50,259 bases of DNA from Nevskiaceae bacterium (lineage in GTDB: Bacteria > Pseudomonadota > Gammaproteobacteria > Steroidobacterales > Steroidobacteraceae). The translations under genes were made by a program, and so were the position numbers. How positions within the stretch are numbered: position 1 is the stretch's first letter; each line of letters begins with the position of its first letter. This document shows positions 42,897 through 50,259 of the stretch, piece by piece. The notes beneath the pieces were generated by a model, which worked only from the letters and a program-made list of their open reading frames with translations, was not told the DNA's origin and searched no databases. The DNA lies in contig VEQP01000023.1 of NCBI GenBank assembly GCA_018883185.1, positions 1-50,259 on the forward strand, written 5' to 3'.

Positions 42897-44744
42897 TTAG
42901 ATGGCGAGACCATGCAGCGGGCCATCCGCGGCATCGCCGCGCCGTCGCAACGTGAACATGCGCAGGGTTCCGTAGCCCTTGGCTGCAGCCGTCAGACCCA
43001 CGTAATCGCAGGAAAATTCGCTCGAGTGCTCGAGTTCCAGCGCCGCCGCGAAGGTTTCTGTGACATAAACGAGCCCGGGGGGTGTCACAGGTTCGATACG
43101 TGCGGCGAGGCTCACATGCGTACCGAAGAAGTTCGATTTACGCAGCAGCGGGTCCTCCGTCTCGAACACGGGTCCGAGATGCCCGCCGAGACGCAGTGAT
43201 ACGGGTCGCGACAGGCCCAGTTGTCGGCTATCGATCGACTGCATGGCGGCTTGCAGATCTAGCGCGCATTCCGCTGCTTCGCGCGTGCGGCGGAACACTA
43301 GGAACAGACCATCACCCCAGGTATTGGAGCTCAGTAGGGTGCCGCGGTGCCGATCGACGGCGCGCGCGATGGTACCGAGTACTCCTTCGACGAAACTTGG
43401 CAGTTCTCGATCCGGCACGGCACTGAAGCCGGCGAAGTCACCGAACAGCATGGCTCGGGCGCGGCGCCGGTTACCGGATTCCGCGGCGTCTAGCCCAGCG
43501 GGCGCCGCAGCCGTGGGCGCAGGGGGCAGCGCGATGATGCGTTGTGCGCGGCCACTCTCGCGCCACACCTCCACATCAATCGCGGTGCCGGCATGACCGC
43601 GCGCAGGCGTGCCATCCCACACTGCGATCTGCTCCACGGAAGTGCACAGGTGCCGCGCGGCGAGCACCGCAAGACCCATCGCGATGCGGCTCGAATAGCT
43701 GAACAGCGTGTCATCGCCGAGCCGGGCATCATCGGTGGCGTAGCGCACCGAGTGGGCGGCCGCGAGGCAGGCATGCAACCGCGCCACCCAGTGTTCGCCG
43801 CCAGGTCTTACCGACACTTCAATGAAATCATCGAGTCTGAAAGGCAGTACGACGTGCAGTTGTGCACCGCGCGCAAGCAAGGCTTCGGCAAAGAGGATGT
43901 CCGCCCCGCAGGCCAGCGACCCGTAACCGAACCCGACGCGTTGCGTCTCGAGCGCCGTTGCGATCGCGGCAGCGATATCCGGCTCAGCCGAGGCCGGGAA
44001 TCGACCGCGCGCACCGGGCGGTGCAACCATGTGGCCCGCGTAATGAATTACCGTCGGCGCGCTCAGCGGTTCGAGCCAATCGAGCGTTACCCCCTTGGCG
44101 AGCGCGGCGTTGCGGATCGAGCGGGCCGCAGTAGCCCGCATCGCCAAGTCACAGTCGGCCGCCGCACTCGCTGCGTCGAGACTGGCGCGTGCCGCCTCAA
44201 GATCGCCGCGGATTACGTGTGCCTCCACAAGGGTGGCACCGGCCCAGAAGCGGTCTTCGCTCGTAGGTTCGGCCTTAGGGTCGAGCCGTTCAATGAGTTC
44301 GCCCGCCACGTCGGCAGCCCGCTCGGCATCGCCCGCGAGCAACAGCAGGTTGGCGACGTTGATGCCGGGGTAGTAGTGCCCGCCGTCGCGGTAGATCGCC
44401 GCGTACTTCTCGGCTGCCGCCCGCAGGGCTGCGGACCGCGACGGGCCCTCGGCTTCGGCGAGCGCCAGATCCTTGGTCAGCCGTGCATCGAGCTCGCGCA
44501 AGCCGGCTTCGCGCCGCCCGGCGAGACCCAGTGAGTCGAACAGTTTGCGCGCATGCGCGGTGGCGCCCGAGCGCGCCAGCGCGAGCACCGCGCGGTGCTG
44601 CAAGCGCAGGCTCTCGGGATGTTCGAGCAGACCGCGACGGGCGAGGTCATGGGCGCGGAAAAACTCGCCGGCGCCCTCGGCGGCACGCACATCGGCAAGC
44701 CAGTCGGTTTCGCTGCGACCCGCGCTGTCAACGCCGCCAGTCAT
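42897..44744 (-). CDS. Multi-domain class III nucleotidyl cyclase with TPR and SLOG-like regions
   Basis: 615 residues. Residues 1-210 are helical repeats (TPR-like, DUF4071 style). Residues about 228-380 (VIHYAGHMVAPPGARGRFP, GYGSLACGADILFAEALLAR, LHVVLPFRLDDFIEVSV) look like a Rossmann-type SLOG/LOG nucleotide-sensing domain. Residues about 430-600 are the cyclase: LFGDFAGFS with metal-binding Asp436, NTWGDGLFLVF with Asp478, and THVSLAARIEP with Arg549. Base-recognition and catalytic positions have changed: Lys to Asn474, Asp to Asn538 and Asn to Ser545. The product may be a non-standard cyclic nucleotide, or the domain may be inactive. First gene of a probable operon with TIR and FAD genes. 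Confidence 0.82.
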   Translation of the reverse strand: MTGGVDSAGRSETDWLADVRAAEGAGEFFRAHDLARRGLLEHPESLRLQHRAVLALARSGATAHARKLFDSLGLAGRREAGLRELDARLTKDLALAEAEGPSRSAALRAAAEKYAAIYRDGGHYYPGINVANLLLLAGDAERAADVAGELIERLDPKAEPTSEDRFWAGATLVEAHVIRGDLEAARASLDAASAAADCDLAMRATAARSIRNAALAKGVTLDWLEPLSAPTVIHYAGHMVAPPGARGRFPASAEPDIAAAIATALETQRVGFGYGSLACGADILFAEALLARGAQLHVVLPFRLDDFIEVSVRPGGEHWVARLHACLAAAHSVRYATDDARLGDDTLFSYSSRIAMGLAVLAARHLCTSVEQIAVWDGTPARGHAGTAIDVEVWRESGRAQRIIALPPAPTAAAPAGLDAAESGNRRRARAMLFGDFAGFSAVPDRELPSFVEGVLGTIARAVDRHRGTLLSSNTWGDGLFLVFRRTREAAECALDLQAAMQSIDSRQLGLSRPVSLRLGGHLGPVFETEDPLLRKSNFFGTHVSLAARIEPVTPPGLVYVTETFAAALELEHSSEFSCDYVGLTAAAKGYGTLRMFTLRRRGDAADGPLHGLAI

Positions 44745-44836
44745 GTCAGGAGCGCCTGCATGGCCCGAGTGTACCGAAACTGGGGCCGGGCTCAGGGTAG
44801 CGATCGGGTACAGTTTCAGCTCGAGAGGGTTAAGTC

Positions 44837-45475
44837 ATGCTGATTTCGTTTGCCGAGTGGTCCGAAACCGAAGCGTATCTGGCGTTCAGTCAATTGATCG
44901 TGCCGCGTCCGGTGGCCTGGGTACTGAGCGACAACGGTACCGCGCCGCCTGCACAACCTGCGCCGCCCGCCTCTGGGCGTTGGAACCTCGCGCCGTTCTC
45001 TTATTTCAACGGCGTGACGAGCGCACCGCCGATGCTCATGTTCTCGGTGGGCGATGGCATGGCCGGGCATTTGAAAGACACGCATCGCAATCTGCGCCGA
45101 GACCCGCTGTGCGTGGTGCACATCGCCCGCAGTACGCAGGCGCAGGCCGTGCAGGACACCGCAGCCGAGCTACCCTGGGGTGTGAGTGAAGTCGATCACG
45201 CCGGGCTCGAACTCGCCGCGTGGGACTGGCCGCTGCCTCGGGTGCGGCAGGCGCCGGTGGCGATGGGTTGTCGGGCAACCCAGTTCACGCCGATCGGCGA
45301 TACCGAGCAAACACTGATTTTCCTGCGTATCGAGCGTGTGTGGGTGCAGGATGAGATCGCGAGCTTCGATGCCCAAGGGCGCCTGCTCATCGACATCGCC
45401 GCTTACGATCCGCTGGCGCGGGTGGGGCGGGGTGGCTACGCGAGCCTCGGGCCGGTGGTTCGGCCGCGGGTGTAG
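44837..45475 (+). CDS. Flavin reductase family protein (FMN-binding split barrel)
   Basis: 212 residues, ATG preceded by GAGAGGGTTAAG. The start YLAFSQLIVPRPVAWVLSD, then WNLAPFSYFNGVTSAPPMLM and HLKDTHRNLRRDPLCVVHIA, match the flavin reductase-like / FMN-binding split-barrel family (DIM6/NTAB). These reduce flavin with NAD(P)H, often to feed a monooxygenase, or bind FMN as oxidoreductases. It is divergent from the cyclase gene by 92 bases and precedes the M24 peptidase by 65 bases. Confidence 0.85.
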   Translation: MLISFAEWSETEAYLAFSQLIVPRPVAWVLSDNGTAPPAQPAPPASGRWNLAPFSYFNGVTSAPPMLMFSVGDGMAGHLKDTHRNLRRDPLCVVHIARSTQAQAVQDTAAELPWGVSEVDHAGLELAAWDWPLPRVRQAPVAMGCRATQFTPIGDTEQTLIFLRIERVWVQDEIASFDAQGRLLIDIAAYDPLARVGRGGYASLGPVVRPRV

Positions 45476-45540
45476 GCGGCGCCGGGTTCGCTCTGGCGTC
45501 ATCCCGACGGGCGGCTACACTTCGGCTCAGGAGGATTCCA

Positions 45541-46899
45541 ATGACCAAAACATCCTGGGTGATGGGCTTGGCCGCGATGGCCTGCCTTGTGGGTAACGCG
45601 CACGCACAGTTTGCGCAGGGCAGTACGCTGCGTGCACTCGAAGATTGGCATGTCTTGCCACCGCGCCAGCGCGTCGAGCCCGAGAATCGCCTGCTGCGTG
45701 AGCGCCTCGAGCAATTGTTGCCGCGGCTGATGGCCGAAGCGAACCTCGACATGTGGCTCGTGCTCAATCGCGAGTACGCTGAGGACCCTGTCTATTTCAC
45801 GCTGGTGCCGCAGCCCACGTTTGCTGCGCGACGCACCACCATGCTGGTGTTTTATCGCAAGCCCGATGGCAACATCGAGCGGCTCGCGGTGAATCGTTAC
45901 CCCCTCGGTGGTCCTTACGAGTCGGCCTGGGCTGGCGGTGACCTCGAGGCGCAGTGGAAGGCGCTCGGCGAGTTGATCGCGGCGAAGAACCCGCGTCGTA
46001 TCGGCATTAATGTTTCGCGCCACTGGCCGGTGGCCGATGGGCTCACCCATGCGTTGCACACTCGCTTGCTCGAAGTGCTGCCGCCGGGGTTCGAGTCGCG
46101 CCTCGTGCCCGCCGAGTCGCTCGTCGTGCGCTGGCTCGAGACACGCACGCCGGGGGAACTTGCCGTCTACCCGCACATCGTTTCTTTGGCGCGTGCGGTG
46201 ATCGCCGAGGCGTTCAGTGAACGCGTGATCACACCGGGGGTCACCACCACGCAGGATGTGGCGTGGTACATCCGCGAGCGCTTCGAGTCCCAGGGTCTGC
46301 CAGTGTGGTTCTTTCCCGATGTGAACCTGCAGCGCGCGGGGCTGACCTGCGAGCGGGAGGGTCCGTTTTGCGGCGAGAGCGGTGTGATTCAGCGCGGCGA
46401 TGTGCTGCACACAGATGTGGGCATCTGCTACCTGAAGCTCTGCACCGATACGCAGGAGATGGGCTATGTGCTGCGCCTCGGCGAGACCCAGGCCCCCGAG
46501 GGTCTGCGCGCGGCAATGCGCACCGGTAACCGCTGGCAGGACCTGCTGACCGCCGAATATCGCAGCGGTCGTACGGGCAATGAGGTGCTCGCGCGCACGC
46601 GCGCTGCAGCTGACAAGGCCGGCATGGTCAGCAGCTTGTACTCGCATGCACTCGGCATGTTTGGTCACGCGCCGGGTCCGACCCTCGGCATGTGGGACAA
46701 CCAGGGCCCCACGCCCGTGCAGGGGGATTGGCCGATTTATCCGAGCACCGTTTACGCCATCGAGGGCAACATCAAACAGCAGGTGCCCGAGTGGGGTGGT
46801 CAGTGGCTGCAGATGAAGCTTGAGCAGAGCGCTCTGTTCGATGGCGAGCGCGTGCTGTATCTGGCGGGCCGACAGACCGAGTGGCATCTGGTGCGTTGA
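45541..46899 (+). CDS. Secreted M24 family metallopeptidase (aminopeptidase P-like)
   Basis: 452 residues with a Sec signal peptide (hydrophobic to about AHAQ). A strong AGGAGG lies about six bases before the ATG. The N-terminal creatinase-like domain is followed by a pita-bread fold: the metal ligands are LHTDVGICYLKLCTDTQ (two Asp), the His in GMFGHAPGPTLG, the Glu in YAIEGNI and the last Glu in KLEQSAL. It is likely a periplasmic Xaa-Pro-type peptidase or a related hydrolase. Substrate not resolved. Confidence 0.86.
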   Translation: MTKTSWVMGLAAMACLVGNAHAQFAQGSTLRALEDWHVLPPRQRVEPENRLLRERLEQLLPRLMAEANLDMWLVLNREYAEDPVYFTLVPQPTFAARRTTMLVFYRKPDGNIERLAVNRYPLGGPYESAWAGGDLEAQWKALGELIAAKNPRRIGINVSRHWPVADGLTHALHTRLLEVLPPGFESRLVPAESLVVRWLETRTPGELAVYPHIVSLARAVIAEAFSERVITPGVTTTQDVAWYIRERFESQGLPVWFFPDVNLQRAGLTCEREGPFCGESGVIQRGDVLHTDVGICYLKLCTDTQEMGYVLRLGETQAPEGLRAAMRTGNRWQDLLTAEYRSGRTGNEVLARTRAAADKAGMVSSLYSHALGMFGHAPGPTLGMWDNQGPTPVQGDWPIYPSTVYAIEGNIKQQVPEWGGQWLQMKLEQSALFDGERVLYLAGRQTEWHLVR

Positions 46900-46931
46900 T
46901 GGACCGCTGTGTCAACGGTCTGCTGCGCTAA

Positions 46932-47414
<483 letters not shown>

Positions 47415-47438
47415 CCTGCCGACCCTGTTCTGCAAACC

Positions 47439-48815
47439 ATGAAGCGTCCTGACCAATTGACCTCAGGGTCCATCCCCAAGAGCCTGATGCTGTTCGCATT
47501 GCCGATCTTGCTCGGCAACGTGTTGCAGTCGATCAACGGCTCGATCAACGCGGTGTGGATCGGCAAGTTTCTGGGTGCCGCGGCGCTCACGGGCGCCAAC
47601 AACTCCAATATCGTGATGTTTCTGCTGCTCGGCGCGGTGTTCGGCATCACCATGGCCTCGACCATTTTGATTGCCCAAGCGGTTGGCGCACAGCAGCCCG
47701 ATGAAGCCAAGCGCATCACGGGTACGAGCGCGACGTTTTTCTTTGTCCTCTCGCTCATCTTCTCGCTGGGTGGTTTCTTTGCCAGCCCGCATATTCTTCA
47801 TTGGATGGGCACGCCGGCCGATGCGGTAATCTACGGCACGGCGTATCTGCGGGTGATGTTCGTGGCGTTGCCAGCTTCGTACGCGTTCTTCTTCATCAAC
47901 GCCGCCTTGCGCGGTGCCGGGGACTCGAAGACGCCATTTCAGTTTCTGGTGTTGTCGGTCGTGCTCGATGTGGCCTTGAACCCGCTGTTTATATTCGGAC
48001 TGGGTCCGATTCCGGCGCTCGGCATTGCAGGCTCGGCACTCGCCACGCTGGTGTCGCAATTCGTCGCGCTCGCAGCGATCCTGCGTCACGTATACAAAAT
48101 CAAGCATCCGCTCGCCATCCACGTGGGCGAGGGGGCGATGCTGAAAATCGACTGGTCGATCATCCGCAGCATCGTCACCAAGGGCATCCCCATGGGTCTG
48201 CAGATGATCGTGCTCTCATCGAGCATGGTGCTCTTTCTGCGCGTGGTAAATCGCTTCGGCTCGGATACCGCGGCCGCCTTCGCTGCCGACATGCAACTGT
48301 GGAATTACGTGCAGATGCCGGCTTTGGCCTTGGGCGCGGCTGTCTCGGCGATGGCTGCGCAGAACATCGGCGCCGGCCACTGGCATCGGGTCTCGCAGAT
48401 TGCCAAGTACGCGGTGCTCTTCAACCTTCTGCTGACCGGCATCCCGGTGATCCTGCTGTATCTGTCCGAGAGCTACTCGATCGGTATTTTCCTGCCGGCG
48501 GGTAGCCCATCGCTCGATATCGCCATCCACGTCAATCACATCATTCTTTGGTCGTTCCCGCTGTTTGGCATCTCGATGGTGCTCTCGGGCGTGGTCCGCG
48601 CAGCCGGTGCGGTGATGGTGCCGCTTGTGATCTTGGTGATCGCGCTGCTCATCGTGCGCGCGCCGCTCGCCGAATACAGCGTCACGCATTGGGGTGCAGA
48701 CGGGGTGTGGTGGAGCTTTTCGATCTCCGCGATCATCGCGGCGACGCTCTCGGTCCTGTACTACCTTCAAGGCTCCTGGCGCACGGCCAAAATGCGCTCG
48801 CCCGTGGCCGCCTGA
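47439..48815 (+). CDS. MATE family efflux transporter
   Basis: 458 residues with about twelve membrane helices in two related halves. The N-terminal half has LLGNVLQSINGSINAVWIG and the second half repeats a similar helix 1-like segment IVTKGIPMGLQMIVLSSSM, as expected for MATE (NorM/DinF/MATE-like) exporters. Substrates are cationic drugs or metabolites exchanged for sodium or protons. It follows tadA by 24 bases and its 3' end overlaps the convergent mltF coding region by 49 bases. Confidence 0.9.
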   Translation: MKRPDQLTSGSIPKSLMLFALPILLGNVLQSINGSINAVWIGKFLGAAALTGANNSNIVMFLLLGAVFGITMASTILIAQAVGAQQPDEAKRITGTSATFFFVLSLIFSLGGFFASPHILHWMGTPADAVIYGTAYLRVMFVALPASYAFFFINAALRGAGDSKTPFQFLVLSVVLDVALNPLFIFGLGPIPALGIAGSALATLVSQFVALAAILRHVYKIKHPLAIHVGEGAMLKIDWSIIRSIVTKGIPMGLQMIVLSSSMVLFLRVVNRFGSDTAAAFAADMQLWNYVQMPALALGAAVSAMAAQNIGAGHWHRVSQIAKYAVLFNLLLTGIPVILLYLSESYSIGIFLPAGSPSLDIAIHVNHIILWSFPLFGISMVLSGVVRAAGAVMVPLVILVIALLIVRAPLAEYSVTHWGADGVWWSFSISAIIAATLSVLYYLQGSWRTAKMRSPVAA

Positions 48816-50173
48816 GCCTCCGCGGCTTCGATCAGCTTCAGATACTGCTGCACCCGATCGACCATCAGCTGGGTCTCCCAGCCGCGGGCGTAGCCGTTTT
48901 TCATCTGCAGATACCAGAATTCCTCTTCGAGCAGTGTGAGCCGCTCGCGCACGTCGACCCAGAGATCCGGGTTGCCGCCCTGCCGCGCGGTCAATACGCG
49001 CGCATCCTCGAGATGCCCGATACCCATGTTGTAGGCCGCAATGGCCATCCATGTGCGGTCGGGCTCACCGATACGCCCTGGGACACGTCCGCGAAGTTCG
49101 GCGAGGTAGCGGGCGCCAGCGCGGATGCTCTCGCGCGCATCGAACGGATCGCTGAGGCCCAGCGAGCGTGCGGTACGCGGCATGATCATCATCAGACCCT
49201 GTGCGCCATGCGGCGAACGGGCGTCGGCTTTCCACATCGACTCTTGGTAGCCCACGGCGGCGAGCAGCGTCCACGCGAGACCACTCTCGATAGCGGCCTC
49301 TTCGAAGTGGGGGCGCAGCTCGGGCAAGCGCAACTCGAGATCAACAGCGAGTTGGTCGGCGTTAGCGGTCGGGAGCCGGGGCGGGGCACTCAGCGCTTCG
49401 ATAGAGAGCGTCGGGATCCGCGTCGCCTCACGCTCGCTCGCCAGAAATCGATTGACCGCCTTGAGCAGATCACGCCCGTCCTTGCGCACCATCCAGTAGA
49501 GCGGGCGTTGTTGGGGCAGCGGGAAGGCGACATCGACGTTCGGGTGGATCACTCGCTCGGCCGCAAACTCCCGACCATCCATTAGCGTGACATCGGCGCG
49601 GCCCGAGGCGACGAGCTCGAGCGGATCTAGCCCGAGACTGCGCGGCAGCACCGTCCACTTGAATTGCGCGAACTCTTTGCGCGCGCGTGTTTCGAGATAG
49701 TTCGACTCGGCACTGTCCTCGAGGATTACCATTTTCAACTTGGCAATCTCGGCGGGCGTCTTCGGCCTCGGTTTGCTGCGGTTGTAGACCCAGAACAGCG
49801 GCGAATCCGAGTAGGACTCAGAGGGCTGGGCGATGCTCCGCCAGGGGCTGCTCCAACTCAATTGGGCGGCGGCGAGATCGGCGCGATCCTCCTTGAGCGC
49901 CGCGCGCAGGCCTGCTCGATCGGGGGCTGTGACGATCACGAGTTTGACGCCTAGCGAGGCCGCAAAGCGCTCGGCGAGCTCGTATTCCAGGCCCTCGGGC
50001 CCCTCGGCGCCGATGAAATAGGTGGTCGGCGAGTTCAGCGTGGCCACCCGTAATTCGCCGCGGGCGCGGATCTCCTCCAGCCGGTCGGAGCGCAGCAGAT
50101 CGCAGCCCGTGAGCAGCAGGCAGAGGGCCGTCAGCAGCCCGATGAGGGGACGAACTGTCCCGGTCCGGTTCAT
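48767..50173 (-). CDS. mltF: Membrane-bound lytic murein transglycosylase F
   Basis: 468 residues. The N-terminus TALCLLLTGCDLLRS has a lipobox LLTGC, so it should be an outer-membrane lipoprotein. Residues about 35-265 form a periplasmic solute-binding-like domain (GELRVATLNSPTTYFIG, GLEYELAERFAASLGVKL) and the C-terminal part a lysozyme-like SLT domain with the catalytic Glu in VGYQESMWKADARS and SPHGAQGLMMIMPRTA, plus AAYNMGIGHLEDA. MltF cleaves peptidoglycan, producing anhydromuropeptides. Ends overlap the MATE gene by 49 bases; the start is 22 bases from the divergent tRNA-Ser gene. Confidence 0.93.
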   Translation of the reverse strand: MNRTGTVRPLIGLLTALCLLLTGCDLLRSDRLEEIRARGELRVATLNSPTTYFIGAEGPEGLEYELAERFAASLGVKLVIVTAPDRAGLRAALKEDRADLAAAQLSWSSPWRSIAQPSESYSDSPLFWVYNRSKPRPKTPAEIAKLKMVILEDSAESNYLETRARKEFAQFKWTVLPRSLGLDPLELVASGRADVTLMDGREFAAERVIHPNVDVAFPLPQQRPLYWMVRKDGRDLLKAVNRFLASEREATRIPTLSIEALSAPPRLPTANADQLAVDLELRLPELRPHFEEAAIESGLAWTLLAAVGYQESMWKADARSPHGAQGLMMIMPRTARSLGLSDPFDARESIRAGARYLAELRGRVPGRIGEPDRTWMAIAAYNMGIGHLEDARVLTARQGGNPDLWVDVRERLTLLEEEFWYLQMKNGYARGWETQLMVDRVQQYLKLIEAAEAQAATGERILAVRQEP

Positions 50174-50179
50174 GTGGGG

Positions 50180-50185
50180 TAGAAT
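50180..50185 (+). promoter_or_regulatory. -10 element of the tRNA-Ser promoter
   Basis: TAGAAT lies ten bases before the first base of the tRNA and is followed by a GC-rich discriminator, as is common for stable RNA promoters. A clear -35 is not visible. It overlaps the mltF start region on the opposite strand. Confidence 0.4.
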
Positions 50186-50195
50186 ACCCGGCTCC

Positions 50196-50259
50196 GGAGA
50201 GGTACCGAAGTGGTCATAACGGCGCCGACTCGAAATCGGATGGTCGGTTAATCCCGGCA
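50196..50259 (+). tRNA. tRNA-Ser (anticodon CGA), 3' end outside the window
   Basis: The sequence begins GGAGAGGTACCGAAGTGG, the usual acceptor and D-arm of bacterial tRNA-Ser, has an anticodon loop CTCGAAA with CGA at 50231-50233, and runs on into the long variable arm (GGTCGGTTAATCCCGGC). The T arm and the acceptor 3' strand are cut off by the window end. The CGA anticodon reads UCG codons. Confidence 0.9.

Noticed and set aside
39147..44744. Calling the cluster a known Pycsar, Thoeris or CBASS system
   Set aside because: Pycsar pairs a lone cyclase domain with a cyclic-nucleotide effector, Thoeris needs a ThsA partner, and CBASS needs a CD-NTase; none of these is present in that form.
45499..46887. 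Long minus-strand open frame of 462 codons opposite the M24 peptidase
   Set aside because: The plus-strand M24 gene has a strong ribosome binding site, a signal peptide and metal ligands; the antisense frame has none of these.

Overview
The window looks like a chromosomal segment from a GC-rich gammaproteobacterium. Supporting markers are a DUF1415 gene overlapping a TIGR02450 Trp-rich gene, RluE, PurU, an AhpC/AhpF pair behind an OxyR-like site, and a tadA / MATE / mltF / tRNA-Ser block at the right end. The many exported hydrolases and Tat- or Sec-signal oxidoreductases would suit an environmental Xanthomonadales/Nevskiales/Steroidobacter-like lineage. That placement is inference from gene content only. 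I recognise no transposase, integrase, phage gene or CRISPR array.

Left part (1-4,093): the end of a GNAT acetyltransferase and a secreted alpha/beta hydrolase, then a scar region. The scar holds two separated pieces of a formylglycine-generating-enzyme-like (FGE) gene on the minus strand, the last ~60 codons of a GMP synthase on the plus strand, an OpgC-like membrane acyltransferase, and a HigB toxin with a prematurely ended HigA antitoxin. 4,094-8,991 is a co-directional set: Tat-exported DUF1838 protein, Tat-exported flavin amine oxidase, non-heme iron 2-oxoglutarate oxygenase of the ArpA/HalD type, and a reductase fused to a DUF393 thiol-oxidoreductase domain. It looks like a small uncharacterised metabolic pathway.

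Middle (9,021-29,670): a methyltransferase, the DUF1415-TIGR02450 operon, a penicillin-acylase-type amidase, a cyclic-nucleotide-binding protein, RluE, an SDR/amidohydrolase pair, and then a plus-strand run of lysophospholipid acyltransferase, glycerophosphodiesterase, PLP decarboxylase, DUF5916 outer-membrane-like protein, secreted D-2-hydroxyacid dehydrogenase and ABC exporter. Next come a divergent pterin pair (PTPS family with an ExxHGH motif, and an SDR), a glyoxalase-like protein, an M20 amidohydrolase and an FkbM methyltransferase.

Right part (29,705-50,259): a c-di-GMP pair (GAF-GGDEF-EAL overlapping a membrane HD-GYP protein), PurU, a DASS transporter, the peroxide-defence ahpC-ahpF operon, a class 3 lipase and a small PepSY-type membrane protein. 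A minus-strand signalling cluster follows: a TPR-SLOG-like-class III cyclase protein, a TIR-TolB-like-TPR protein and a large FAD oxidoreductase. Then come a flavin reductase, a secreted M24 peptidase, tadA, a MATE transporter, mltF and the start of tRNA-Ser(CGA).

The strongest candidates for something undescribed are the cyclase/TIR/FAD cluster, whose cyclase keeps the metal-binding aspartates but has changed the base-recognition residues, and the DUF1838/amine oxidase/2OG oxygenase/fusion-reductase cluster.
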